From positions 1 through 33,430 of the forward strand of contig CAYONP010000068.1 of the NCBI GenBank assembly GCA_964405335.1: DNA of 33,430 nucleotides. The letters run 5' to 3'. The notes under the pieces are model-generated. The model was given only the letters and a program-made list of their open reading frames with translations, had not been told where the DNA came from and did no database searches. Below are positions 24,960-33,112 of the stretch, one piece after another; within the stretch, counting starts at the first letter, position 1, and each line of letters begins with the position of its first letter. The translations under genes were made by a program, and so were the position numbers. Source of the stretch: CAYONP01 sp964405335 (lineage in GTDB: Bacteria; Armatimonadota; UBA10988).

Positions 24960-25820
24960 TCACTCCATTTCGCGTGCCGCGTTGTACCACCACCAGCCGC
25001 CGGTCAGCTCGAGGCGATAGACCACCGACACGCCCCACGGATTGGCCGCCGGCTGCGCCGCGCCGGGCGGCACGTGAAGCAAGCCGCGCTCGTACTGCCA
25101 CGGGTCAGGGGCGATGGTCGACTCCTCGCCGGCCAGGCTGCTGACCGCCACGCGAGCCCAGTCGAGCAGGCTCGGGCCGACGCCAAGGCGCCGGTCGACG
25201 ATGTAGAAGGCCCGCCCGTCGCCGTCGAAGACCAGCTTGCCGATCGGCTCGCCGGCGGCGAATGGGCCGCCGAACGCAGCGGCATCGAACCGCGCATCGG
25301 GCGGCACGAACGCCTTGCCCGGCAGGTTGGCGGCGGACCAGCTCGGCCGGTGTTGCGCCAAGGCCGCCTGCGCGCCACTGAGCGCCCGGCCGCTGGTGGC
25401 CAGGAAGGTGCGCTGCGCCCGCCGTTCGGCCATGGGTTGGTAGCGCATCGGAAGCAGCACGACGGTCAGCCAGACGGCTATGCGCAGCGCAGTGGTCATG
25501 CGTCGCGCGGCGTCGCGGGGCAGTTCGGCGGCATCGCTACGCCGGCCCAGGTCGTCCTCGGCGGCGACCAGCACCTGGCGCGCCCAGACGGCGCCGAGCA
25601 GGATCATCGGCCAACCCGGCAGGAGGGTGTAAAGGTAGGAGGCATGGGCGCCCCACCCGCGATAGAGCGGCAGGGGCAGCAGGACCGGCGCGACGGCGAC
25701 GAGGGCCGGCAGAAGGACGGCGTAGAGCCACGGCCGCAGCGAGCCGACGAGCGCGGCAGCGGTCTCGCCGCTCCAGGCGATGCCACCGTCCGCCAGGTCG
25801 CCGTCGTCTCGCCGAGCCAC
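24960..25820 (-). CDS. Hypothetical membrane protein
   Basis: A 286-residue protein that I cannot assign. Three to four hydrophobic segments occupy about residues 25-50, 58-85 and 108-128 (L-Y-A-V-L-L-P-A-L-V-A-V, L-L-P-G-W-P-M-I-L-L-G, A-V-W-L-T-V-V-L-L). A mostly extracytoplasmic C-terminal domain follows, with F-D-G-D-G-R-A-F-Y-I-V-D and a Trp-rich end (G-G-W-W-W-Y-N). GTG 25820 has CGGAGG just upstream; the frame stays open further, but that would overlap the divergent aldo/keto reductase gene. It is convergent with nothing and lies behind the pseudopilin promoter region. Confidence 0.55.
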   Translation of the reverse strand: MARRDDGDLADGGIAWSGETAAALVGSLRPWLYAVLLPALVAVAPVLLPLPLYRGWGAHASYLYTLLPGWPMILLGAVWARQVLVAAEDDLGRRSDAAELPRDAARRMTTALRIAVWLTVVLLPMRYQPMAERRAQRTFLATSGRALSGAQAALAQHRPSWSAANLPGKAFVPPDARFDAAAFGGPFAAGEPIGKLVFDGDGRAFYIVDRRLGVGPSLLDWARVAVSSLAGEESTIAPDPWQYERGLLHVPPGAAQPAANPWGVSVVYRLELTGGWWWYNAAREME

Positions 25821-25926
25821 GCCGCCTCCGCGCCCCGAGGGTAGCGCGGCGGGGCCACGATGGCAACGGTCCGGCTGCCGCGAGGAGTCGCCGCGCGGTG
25901 GGACAAGAGCGAACCAGGAGCGAACC

Positions 25927-26772
25927 ATGATCCGCCGCAAGCTGGGCCGCACCGACGCCGAGCTGTCCGTGATCGGTTTCGGGGGCATTGTGGTCAAGGA
26001 CACCACCGCCGCCGGCGCCGCCGCCTGGGTCGGCGAGGCGATCGACAGCGGGATCAACTACTTCGACGTGGCGCCGAGCTACGGCAACGCCGAGGAGATG
26101 CTCGGGCCGGCGCTCGCGCCCTATCGCGACCAGGTCTTCCTCGCCTGCAAGACCCACCTGCGCGACCAGGCCGGCGCCGCGGCGCAGTTGCGCGAGTCGC
26201 TGGCCAAGCTGCAGACCGACCACTTCGATCTGTTCCAGCTCCACGCCCTGACCAGCGAGGACGACATCCGCCAGGCGTTCGGCCCGGGCGGCGCGTTCGA
26301 GGCGGTGCTGGCGGCGCGCGAGGCCGGCCTGGTGCGCTACCTCGGGTTCAGCGCGCACAGCGAGTATGCCGCGCTCGAGGCGATGGCGCGCCACGACTTC
26401 GACTCGATCCTGTTCCCCATCAACTACTGGAACACCACCGTCGGCGGCTTTGCCCCGCGGGTGCTCGAGGTGGCCGAGGCCAAGGGCGTTGCCCGCCTGG
26501 CGCTCAAGGCCATGGCGCACGCCAAGTACGACGAGGGCGAGGCCCGACCCTACCCGAAGTGCTGGTACCAGCCGCTGGCCGAGCCGGCGCTGGCGCGGGC
26601 GGCGATCCGCTGGACGCTGGCCCAGGGCGTCACCGCCGCGGTCACCCCGAGCCACGGCGAGCTGATGCGCCTGGCCGTCCGCAGTGTCGAGGACCTGCGC
26701 CCGCCGACCGATGAGGACCTGGCCCTGCTGCGGGCCGGCTTCGGTCAGCGGCAGCCGGTGTTCGCACAGTAG
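25927..26772 (+). CDS. Aldo/keto reductase family oxidoreductase
   Basis: A 281-residue NADPH-dependent TIM-barrel enzyme. The catalytic tetrad is visible as Asp47 and Tyr52 (F-D-V-A-P-S-Y-G-N-A-E), Lys75 (A-C-K-T-H) and His106 (F-Q-L-H-A-L). Cofactor-binding strands appear as L-G-F-S-A-H-S and I-L-F-P-I-N-Y-W-N. Substrate is unknown; similar reductases in these bacteria are often found with sulfatases and glycosidases and may act on sugars. GGAG lies seven bases before ATG 25927. The sulfatase gene starts 11 bases after its stop, indicating an operon. Confidence 0.9.
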   Translation: MIRRKLGRTDAELSVIGFGGIVVKDTTAAGAAAWVGEAIDSGINYFDVAPSYGNAEEMLGPALAPYRDQVFLACKTHLRDQAGAAAQLRESLAKLQTDHFDLFQLHALTSEDDIRQAFGPGGAFEAVLAAREAGLVRYLGFSAHSEYAALEAMARHDFDSILFPINYWNTTVGGFAPRVLEVAEAKGVARLALKAMAHAKYDEGEARPYPKCWYQPLAEPALARAAIRWTLAQGVTAAVTPSHGELMRLAVRSVEDLRPPTDEDLALLRAGFGQRQPVFAQ

Positions 26773-26783
26773 GAGTGCCCGCC

Positions 26784-28169
26784 ATGCCCGCGCCGCGCTG
26801 CGACCGGCGGAGCTTCCTGGGCGGGCTGGCCGCCGCGGCGGTGGCCGGCCGGGCGGGCGCCGCGCGACCGAACATCTTGTTTGTCGCCATCGATGACCTG
26901 AACGACTGGCTCGGCTGCCTGGGCGGGCATCCGCAGGCGCGCACGCCGCACCTCGACGCGCTCGCCGCGCGCGGGGTGCTGTTCCACAATGCTCACTGCG
27001 CCGCGCCGGCCTGCAACCCATCGCGCACCGCGCTGCTCACCGGCCTGCGGCCGAGCACCACCGGCGTCTATCACAACAACCAGCCGTGGCGGCCGGTGCT
27101 GCGCGACGCGGTCACCCTCGGCCAGGCGCTGCAGGGTGTCGGGTATCAGGTGCTCGCCAGCGGCAAGCTGTTCCACGGCGGGTTCAACGACCTGCCGTCG
27201 TGGAGCAGGTACGTCGACCGCCTGGGCGATCCGCAGCCGGTGGGTCGGCCGCTGAACGGCATCACCGGTGCGGCTCAGTTCGACTGGGGGCCGGTCGATG
27301 CGCCGCCCGAGGCGATGGGCGACTGGCAACTGGTCGACTGGGCGGTCGAGCAACTGCGCCGACCGCCGGCGGAGCCCTGGTTCCTCGCCGTCGGGCTGGT
27401 CAAGCCGCACCTGCCCTGGTATGTGCCGCGGCAGTACTTCGACCGCTTCCCGCTGGCCGACATCATCCTGCCCGACTCGGACGCCGATGACCTCGACGAC
27501 GTGCCAGCGGTGGGGCGCTCGTTCGTCCGCCGGCGCGACCATGAGAACGTGCTCCGCACCGACAACTGGGCCCGCGCGGTGCAGGGCTACCTGGCCACCA
27601 TCAGCTTTGTCGACGACTGCATCGGCCGGCTGATCGACGGCCTCGACGCCGCCGGCCGGGGCGGCGACACGATCGTCTGCCTGTGGGGCGATCACGGCTG
27701 GCACCTGGGCGAGAAGCTGCACTGGCGCAAGTTCTCGCTGTGGGAAGAGGCGAACCGCAACCCGCTGATGATGATCGTACCGGGCCTGACCGCGCCGGGC
27801 GGCGTGTGCCGCCGGCCGGTCAGCCTGCTCGATCTCCACCCCACGCTGCTCGAACTGGCCGGCGCGCCGCTGCCCGAGGCTCAGGAAGGCCGTTCGCTGC
27901 GCCCCTGGCTCGCCGACCCGACCGCACCGGCCGACCGGTCGGCGCTGTGCACCCACGGCCGGGGCAACCACTCGCTGCGCGACGAGCGCTGGCGCTACAC
28001 CCGTTACCACGACGGCGGCGAGGAGCTGTACGATCACGACGCCGATCCACTGGAGCGCCGCAACCTGGCCGGTCTGGCGGAGCATCGCGAGGTGATCGAG
28101 TCGCTCCAAAGGTGGCTGCCCGGCCAAGACGCCCCCGACGCACCGCGCGGGCGGGGAGAAGGTGAGTGA
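26784..28169 (+). CDS. Tat-exported sulfatase (iduronate-2-sulfatase-like)
   Basis: A 461-residue S1-family sulfatase. The N-terminus carries a twin-arginine-type signal D-R-R-S-F-L-G-G and a cut site near residue 28. Metal-binding aspartates are in F-V-A-I-D-D-L-N-D (37-38) and in L-W-G-D-H-G-W-H. The catalytic Cys77 in C-N-P-S-R-T-A-L-L-T-G is the C-x-P-S-R motif that a maturation enzyme converts to formylglycine. The overall pattern (P-N-I-L-F-V-A-I-D-D-L, G-V-Y-H-N-N) is that of iduronate-2-sulfatase-type enzymes. The exact substrate is unknown, probably a sulfated polysaccharide. AGGAG overlaps the stop of the upstream reductase gene. Confidence 0.92.
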   Translation: MPAPRCDRRSFLGGLAAAAVAGRAGAARPNILFVAIDDLNDWLGCLGGHPQARTPHLDALAARGVLFHNAHCAAPACNPSRTALLTGLRPSTTGVYHNNQPWRPVLRDAVTLGQALQGVGYQVLASGKLFHGGFNDLPSWSRYVDRLGDPQPVGRPLNGITGAAQFDWGPVDAPPEAMGDWQLVDWAVEQLRRPPAEPWFLAVGLVKPHLPWYVPRQYFDRFPLADIILPDSDADDLDDVPAVGRSFVRRRDHENVLRTDNWARAVQGYLATISFVDDCIGRLIDGLDAAGRGGDTIVCLWGDHGWHLGEKLHWRKFSLWEEANRNPLMMIVPGLTAPGGVCRRPVSLLDLHPTLLELAGAPLPEAQEGRSLRPWLADPTAPADRSALCTHGRGNHSLRDERWRYTRYHDGGEELYDHDADPLERRNLAGLAEHREVIESLQRWLPGQDAPDAPRGRGEGE

Positions 28170-28199
28170 TGGGCGGCCGGATCGCCGAGGGTCTGACCG

Positions 28200-28775
28200 A
28201 TGCCTGACCACCTCGGCGAAGTCGTGGCCTCCAGCTCGACCCGCTTCGTCGCCCAGGCGAACGGGACAGAGCCGGCGTTCGGCAGCTTCGTCGCCGTCGA
28301 CGTGCCCGGCGGCGCGGCGCTGGCGGTGGTCGCCGAGGTGCGGCACGGCTCGTTCGACCCGAATCGCCGGCCGACCGCCTACGGCCTGCCCGCCGACGAG
28401 CTGTTCGCTCAGCAGCCGCAGCTTCGCGAGCTGCTGGTCACCGAGTTCGAGGCGCTGCTCGTCGGCCATGGCGCCGACGGCCGCTGGCGGCCGCACTTGC
28501 CGCCGCACCCGCCCGGGCTGCACGCCTTTGTCCGGCCGGCCGACGAGCTGGCCATACGGCTGGTCACCCTCGACGGCGGCTATCTGCGCACGCTCGTGGC
28601 CGCCGAGGTGAGCGACGACCTGCTGTCCGGCGTGGTCACGGCCAGCCTGGCCGTCTGGCCGGCGGGTGCGCCGGAGCAGCGCGAGTTCCTAGTCACCACC
28701 GGCCGCGCCCTGGCCCGTCTGTTAGGCGACGACTACGACCGTCTGCAGGCTGTGTTGGGGAGGATTGGGTCGTGA
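28200..28775 (+). CDS. HerA-associated protein with HAS-barrel-like N-terminus
   Basis: A 191-residue soluble protein. Its first half looks like a small beta-barrel: G-E-V-V-A-S-S-S-T-R-F, F-G-S-F-V-A-V-D-V, and V-V-A-E-V-R-H-G. This resembles the HAS-barrel found at the N-terminus of HerA-type ATPases. The second half is helical, with no nuclease or ATPase motif that I can see. Its stop codon overlaps the GTG of the HerA-like gene (GTGA), so the two are translated together and probably interact. It starts 30 bases after the sulfatase gene. GAGG is nine bases before ATG 28200. Function is inferred only from the pairing. Confidence 0.65.
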   Translation: MPDHLGEVVASSSTRFVAQANGTEPAFGSFVAVDVPGGAALAVVAEVRHGSFDPNRRPTAYGLPADELFAQQPQLRELLVTEFEALLVGHGADGRWRPHLPPHPPGLHAFVRPADELAIRLVTLDGGYLRTLVAAEVSDDLLSGVVTASLAVWPAGAPEQREFLVTTGRALARLLGDDYDRLQAVLGRIGS

Positions 28776-30412
28776 GCCTCGACCGCCGCCCCCTCGGCCT
28801 GGTCACCGCCGGCAGCCTGCTGGACGGGATCGAGGTCAAGCTCGACCCCGGCGTCGAGACCGAATCACTCCGCGCCGGGCAGTTCGTCGTCCTCGCCGGC
28901 GTTGGGTTCGACTTCTACGCCATGATCACCGACGTGCGGCTGCTCTCGGCCAGTCCGCGCATTCCCATCCGTCCGCCCGGCGCCGACCAGGCGCTGCTGC
29001 GCGAGGTGCTGCGCGGCGAGTCGACTTACGTCACGCTGGCGGTCAAGCCGCTACTTCAACTGCCGCACGACGACCGCAGTGAGGCCGCGCTTGAGAGCGC
29101 GCAGCCGAAGACCGTGCCGGGCCACTTCACCGCCGCCCTGCTGGCCGGCGAGGCCGACATCGCGCGGGTCTTCGGCCAGGCCGGCGACCCCGGCCGCTGG
29201 CACATCGGCGCGCCGCTCGAGATGGAGACGCCCGTCTGCCTTGACCTGCGCAAGCTGGTCGAGCGGTCGAACGGCATCTTCGGCAAGACCGGCACGGGCA
29301 AGACGTTCCTCACCCGCCTGATGCTCGCCGGCCTGATGCTCAAGTCGCGCGAGGCGGTCACCTTCACCTTCGACATGCACAACGAGTACGGCTTCGGCGC
29401 GCGGCAGGAGGGCTCGGCGCAGCCGGCGCGCGGGCTCCAGACGCTGTTCCCCGAGCGGGTGGTGGTGTTCACCCTCGACGATGACTCGAGCCGCCGCCGC
29501 GGCGTCACGCCACAGGGCACGGTGCAGCTCGCCTACGCCGACATCGAGCCGGCCGACATCTACGCCATGCGCGGCGAGTTCGGCCTGTCCGAGGCCGGCT
29601 GCGACACCATCGGACTGCTCGCCGACCGCTACGAGAGTCAGTGGCTGGCCAGGCTGCTGCACGGCGACCTGGAACAGCTCAAGGACGAGACCGGCGCGCA
29701 CGAGGGCTCGCTCGGCGCGGTGCGGCGTAAGCTGGCGCGGCTCGGCCGGCGCGAGTTCCCGTTCCTCCACCGCACGTTGCCCGCGACCGCCGAGCGTAGC
29801 TTCGAGGCGATGCTGACCTATCTGGCCGAGCAGCGGAAGCACGTCATCCTCGAGTTCGGCAAGGTCACCAGCCTGCTCGCCTATCTGCTGGTGGCCAACG
29901 TGCTGACGCGGCGGATCTACGCCGAGTGGGTCCAGCGGAGCGAGCACTACCACGCCACGCAGCAGCCGGCCGACCGACCGCCCTATCTGGTCATCTGCGT
30001 CGAGGAGGCGCACAAGTTCCTCAGTCCCGAGGCGGCGCGGCAGACCAGCTTCGGCCAGATCGCCCGCGAGCTGCGCAAGTACTTCGTCTCGCTGCTGATC
30101 GTCGACCAGCGGCCGAGCGGCATCGACGACGAGATCCTCAGCCAGCTCGGCACACGGATCACCTGCCAACTCTCGGACGAGCACGATATTCAGGCGGTGC
30201 TCGCCGGCACGCCCAGCGCGGCCGGCCTGCGGGCGGTGCTGGCCGGCCTCGACGCGAAGCAGCAGGCGCTGATCTTCGGCCACGCCGTGCCGATGCCGGT
30301 GGTGCTCAAAACGCGGACCTATGACCAGGCGCTGTACGCCAGCATCGAGACCGAGCGCCGGGCGCTGCGCGAGGATGTGGCGGGGATCAGCGAGGCGGAT
30401 GGGTGGGGGTGA
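28772..30412 (+). CDS. HerA-like DNA translocase ATPase (DUF87)
   Basis: A 546-residue ATPase of the HerA/FtsK superfamily. The N-terminus (about 1-100) forms a HAS-barrel-like domain. The ATPase core has Walker A G-K-T-G-T-G-K-T (171-178), Walker B V-I-C-V-E-E-A-H (Glu411-Glu412), and the downstream sensor/arginine region D-Q-R-P-S-G-I-D-D-E. HerA hexamers pump DNA and usually work with a nuclease (NurA, SIR2 or others). Here the only partner is the 191-residue protein encoded just before it. GTG 28772 has GGAGG eight bases upstream. The gene may belong to the reductase-sulfatase operon, or may have its own promoter. Confidence 0.88.
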   Translation: MSLDRRPLGLVTAGSLLDGIEVKLDPGVETESLRAGQFVVLAGVGFDFYAMITDVRLLSASPRIPIRPPGADQALLREVLRGESTYVTLAVKPLLQLPHDDRSEAALESAQPKTVPGHFTAALLAGEADIARVFGQAGDPGRWHIGAPLEMETPVCLDLRKLVERSNGIFGKTGTGKTFLTRLMLAGLMLKSREAVTFTFDMHNEYGFGARQEGSAQPARGLQTLFPERVVVFTLDDDSSRRRGVTPQGTVQLAYADIEPADIYAMRGEFGLSEAGCDTIGLLADRYESQWLARLLHGDLEQLKDETGAHEGSLGAVRRKLARLGRREFPFLHRTLPATAERSFEAMLTYLAEQRKHVILEFGKVTSLLAYLLVANVLTRRIYAEWVQRSEHYHATQQPADRPPYLVICVEEAHKFLSPEAARQTSFGQIARELRKYFVSLLIVDQRPSGIDDEILSQLGTRITCQLSDEHDIQAVLAGTPSAAGLRAVLAGLDAKQQALIFGHAVPMPVVLKTRTYDQALYASIETERRALREDVAGISEADGWG

Positions 30413-30475
30413 GTGCGCGTCGACACCTTTGTTTCGCGTCGTCGGGCCGGTTCTCCGGTCGCGTAGCGTCCCTGG

Positions 30476-30715
30476 CTAGCCGGCGCGAATCGCCTCCCCC
30501 AGGTAGCGATCGTGTTCGGCGGCGACGCCCGTCACCTCACTGCGATACGCACCGATGTGCGCGGCGAACGGGTCATCCATCGGCACCCCGGCAACGCAAG
30601 CCAGCCAGCGCGCCGCCAGCTCGGCGGGCTCGCGCCCGGTTCGCTCGGCTTCGCGGAGCAGGGGTTCGTACACCTCGGTGGGCAGCTCGACCGTCAGCAG
30701 GTGGGGCATCGCCAT
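30476..30715 (-). CDS. Orphan antitoxin-like small protein
   Basis: A 79-residue protein. L-T-V-E-L-P-T-E-V-Y-E-P-L-L-R-E-A resembles the strand-helix opening of ribbon-helix-helix or related antitoxins that pair with PIN or RelE toxins. The C-terminal half has V-P-M-D-D-P-F-A-A-H-I-G-A-Y-R-S. No toxin gene adjoins it on either side, so it may be an orphan or a regulator of its own. Start ATG 30715 or 30709; a GGGGGCGAG stretch precedes. A TATAGT box on the minus strand (30724-30729) lies close enough to suggest a very short leader, but no good -35 box is visible. Confidence 0.55.
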   Translation of the reverse strand: MAMPHLLTVELPTEVYEPLLREAERTGREPAELAARWLACVAGVPMDDPFAAHIGAYRSEVTGVAAEHDRYLGEAIRAG

Positions 30716-30822
30716 CTCGCCCCCACTATAGCGCCCCCAGGGTCGCCGCCACGACGGTCATTTGACGCCTGCCTTCTGGGAGACCGGGAGTTGCAGGCCC
30801 CGAGCGAAAGTAGCCGATGCCA

Positions 30823-31485
30823 TCACCAACCGGACAGCGGCGAGCCGAAAGCCTCTTCCTGCAAGATCTGCTGAAGCTCGTCGAGTGTAATGCCGTACTC
30901 GCTGCAAACCTCGTTCTGCATCTGGGTACCGACCAGCACGGACACTTGGAGGCTGCGCCATGCCTCGGTCTCGTCACGAGATTCCGCGATTTTCTCCTTG
31001 GTGATGAGCTCGAGTGCGCGCAACCGCATGTTATGGTCCGCAGCAATCGCGCGTCGTTGATCGTGGGAAAGGCGCTCATTGACGGGGATGGGCGAGCCCG
31101 ATTGGCGGGCAGTCTCGGAGTGCGCTGCCTCGCGGCGCTTTCGCTCCTCCTCCGCCTCCTCCCGGCGTGCGTTTTCGGCGTCAATCGCAGAAATCCGTTC
31201 GCGGGCCTGCCACAGGAGCTCCTTTGCCGAGTGAGCTTCCGATGTGCCGGGATAGCGCTCCATGATGTTGCGCGTGTTCGTCTTGCAGTCCCAGAACTCC
31301 TGAGCGGCGAACGCCTGCTTTGCCTCCGAAAGCAGCTTGCCGGGGCTGTTCTTCAGGTCGTCCAGCTCCACTTTGGTCTGGTCGAGCTCGCGCTCCACCT
31401 CGTGCAGCTTGCTCGTACTGACGCATCCAGTCCAGATCAGGGCCGTCCATAGGCAGAGTGCTCTTCTGCCGACGTGCTTTGTCAT
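30823..31485 (-). CDS. Lipoprotein with coiled-coil segments, lower GC than neighbours
   Basis: A 220-residue exported protein with a signal peptide ending W-T-G-C (Cys21), a slightly unusual lipobox. A predicted coiled coil follows (E-V-E-R-E-L-D-Q-T-K-V-E-L-D-D-L). A helical region around residues 45-90 resembles a tetratricopeptide-like unit (A-K-Q-A-F-A-A-Q-E-F-W-D-C). A very charged helix (R-R-E-E-A-E-E-E-R-K-R-R) and a C-terminal helical domain close it. ATG 31485 has GGAGG eight bases before it. A stronger site (AAAGGAGGTG, 31547-31556) precedes an out-of-frame ATG at 31543. Codon third positions are noticeably less GC-rich than in surrounding genes, suggesting later acquisition or low expression. 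Confidence 0.65.
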   Translation of the reverse strand: MTKHVGRRALCLWTALIWTGCVSTSKLHEVERELDQTKVELDDLKNSPGKLLSEAKQAFAAQEFWDCKTNTRNIMERYPGTSEAHSAKELLWQARERISAIDAENARREEAEEERKRREAAHSETARQSGSPIPVNERLSHDQRRAIAADHNMRLRALELITKEKIAESRDETEAWRSLQVSVLVGTQMQNEVCSEYGITLDELQQILQEEAFGSPLSGW

Positions 31486-31800
31486 GGGCTTGCCTCCCAC
31501 TGCCAGCTCCAGGAGCGCCGCAGCCGTAGATTCGGCCTGGCATTCACACCTCCTTTGGAACCAGGCCAACTGCCCGCAGGCCGTCTCAACGGTCTGCTGG
31601 TTGGGCGGTAACGAGGGGCTCCGCCCAGCTTCGCGACCAGCGCGCTAGACAGGAAACACGGGCAGCGTCCCAGATTAACGCTTAACACCCCCGTCACACC
31701 ACCCGGCACCGTTTGGCCGCACCATCGGCACATCCGTGCCTCAGACGGTGTACGATAGTCATGTCGCCCGCCGCCGCGAGGCCGCGGGTGGGAGTCAGTC
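31486..31800. other. Intergenic region between divergent genes
   Basis: This 315-base gap holds the leader of the lipoprotein gene with a perfect ribosome binding site at 31547-31556 (minus strand). It also has a 7-bp hairpin TGGGCGG/CCGCCCA (31603-31609 and 31622-31628). On the plus strand a TACGAT box at 31751-31756 may be the -10 of the gene at 31801, although no convincing -35 box stands before it. I see no gene here. Confidence 0.4.
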
Positions 31801-32337
31801 ATGCCCACAGTGCAAGTCGGCAATCGGCCCGGCAGTCGCGGCGGGAGCGGGTACCGGACCGGCGTCGGCTTTGCCGATGTGCTCAAGACCATCGTCCTGC
31901 TGGCCATCGTCATCCCCGCGGGGATCTTCATCTGGCAGGCGATCACCGGCTCGCCGCAGCAGGTGGTCCAGCGGATGGTCGACGCCGACCTGGCCGGCGA
32001 CAGCGCCAAGTATGCCAAGTGCCTGACCGCCAAGGGCGCCGGCGAGGCGGCCAACGCCAACCTGACGCCGCTGAAGGCGATCGGCGACATGGGCATGGGC
32101 ATGATCAAGGTCGAGAGCGCCACGGTGGGCAAGGCCACTCGCAGCGGCTCGACCGCGTCGGTGCCCGTGACGGTCAAGCTCAGCGCCAACATGCCCGGGT
32201 TTGCGCAGGACGTGACCTTCGAGTATGGCCTGGTGCGCGAGAAGTTCGCCTGGAAGGTCGACCTCGAGCAGACCAAGGTCAACGGCATGTCGATGGGCCA
32301 GATCATGCAGTCGATGCCGGGACTCGCGGGGTCGTGA
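31801..32337 (+). CDS. Membrane-anchored protein of unknown function, tandem paralogue 1
   Basis: A 178-residue protein. A Gly/Arg/Ser-rich cytoplasmic start (about 1-22) leads to one membrane helix (about 28-47, V-L-K-T-I-V-L-L-A-I-V-I-P). The outer domain opens Q-Q-V-V-Q-R-M-V-D-A-D-L-A-G-D and contains F-E-Y-G-L-V-R-E-K-F-A-W-K-V-D-L-E. This layout resembles small NTF2-like/DUF4878-type extracytoplasmic domains, but I cannot name a family. GGAG is seven bases upstream of ATG 31801. The next gene, 27 bases on, encodes a clear paralogue, so the two probably act together. Confidence 0.65.
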   Translation: MPTVQVGNRPGSRGGSGYRTGVGFADVLKTIVLLAIVIPAGIFIWQAITGSPQQVVQRMVDADLAGDSAKYAKCLTAKGAGEAANANLTPLKAIGDMGMGMIKVESATVGKATRSGSTASVPVTVKLSANMPGFAQDVTFEYGLVREKFAWKVDLEQTKVNGMSMGQIMQSMPGLAGS

Positions 32338-32364
32338 GCTCGGCCCCCGACGCGAGGTGAACCG

Positions 32365-32919
32365 ATGGCAAGCTATCATCGTCGCGGGCCGTCGGGCGGG
32401 CGGGGCGGCCGCAACTACGGCAGTGGTGTAAGCGTCGCGAACCTGCTCAAGAACGTCATCCTGATTGCCGCCGTCGCCGTCGGTGGGTTCCTGCTCTGGC
32501 AGTCGATCTTCGGCGGGCCGAAGCAGGTGGTGCAGGCGATGGTCGACGCAGACCAGGCGAACGACCCCGCCGGCTTCCGCCGCTGCCTCTCGCTGGCCTC
32601 GGCCGAGAAGATGGTCTCGGTCAACCAGACGCCGCTGTTCACCCTCGAATCCCGCGGCATGGGCGTCATGGAGGTCAAGCGGGTCGTGGTCGGCGTGGCC
32701 GTGCGCGACGGCGCCGAGGCGACGGTGCCGGTCGAGGTCTATCTCAGCTCATACCGCTCGCCCGGCGACCTGCCGCCGTTGAAGGTCGAGTACCGCCTGG
32801 TCAAGGAGAACTTCCTCTGGAAGGTCGATCTCGAGCGGACCAAGTTCGGCGCGCTGACCGGGCTCGAGGCAGTTCAGGCGCTGATGGGCGAGCAGCCGGG
32901 GGCGACTGCCACGCGGTGA
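32365..32919 (+). CDS. Membrane-anchored protein of unknown function, tandem paralogue 2
   Basis: A 184-residue paralogue of the preceding protein. It has the same order of parts: a Gly/Arg-rich N-terminus (H-R-R-G-P-S-G-G-R-G-G-R), a helix (about 28-47), the entry motif K-Q-V-V-Q-A-M-V-D-A-D-Q-A-N-D, and the closing motif V-E-Y-R-L-V-K-E-N-F-L-W-K-V-D-L-E. The central part has diverged (S-L-A-S-A-E-K-M-V-S-V). GAGG is present before ATG 32365. The pair arose by tandem duplication. The following 511 bases contain no convincing gene. Confidence 0.65.
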   Translation: MASYHRRGPSGGRGGRNYGSGVSVANLLKNVILIAAVAVGGFLLWQSIFGGPKQVVQAMVDADQANDPAGFRRCLSLASAEKMVSVNQTPLFTLESRGMGVMEVKRVVVGVAVRDGAEATVPVEVYLSSYRSPGDLPPLKVEYRLVKENFLWKVDLERTKFGALTGLEAVQALMGEQPGATATR

Positions 32920-32978
32920 ACAGCAGAATTGGGGCCAGGAGACAAGGGGGTTGACTCTGGGCCCAAAGACCGGCACTC

Positions 32979-33056
32979 GGTGCCACTGGCGGCTGGCCCG
33001 CCAGTGCTGCCGACGAGCTGCTGGACAGCACTGGCGGGCGAGCCGCCAGTGACACC
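32979..33056. repeat. Hairpin repeat, family B copy 2 (78 bp)
   Basis: GGTGCCACTGGCGGCTGGCC on the left and its near complement ending GCCGCCAGTGACACC on the right. The inner arms CCGCCAGTGCTG/CAGCACTGGCGG pair perfectly. The outer arms match family B copy 1 (10711-10807), but the centre (CCGACGAGCTGCTGGA) differs. Confidence 0.8.
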
Positions 33057-33112
33057 ATCCACTGTTGTCTGCGATAAGCTAACGGCTATGGGGTCAGGAG
33101 CCTGTTCAGCGT

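Noticed and set aside
25537..27021. A 494-codon minus-strand frame across the aldo/keto reductase gene
   Set aside because: It overlaps a catalytically complete reductase gene on the opposite strand and parts of two other genes, and carries no domain.
31181..31543. A 120-codon protein from the strong start at 31543
   Set aside because: It is out of frame with the lipoprotein gene and its product has no lipobox, coiled coil or domain. I treat the start as a possible regulatory or artefactual signal and list it as a finding instead.
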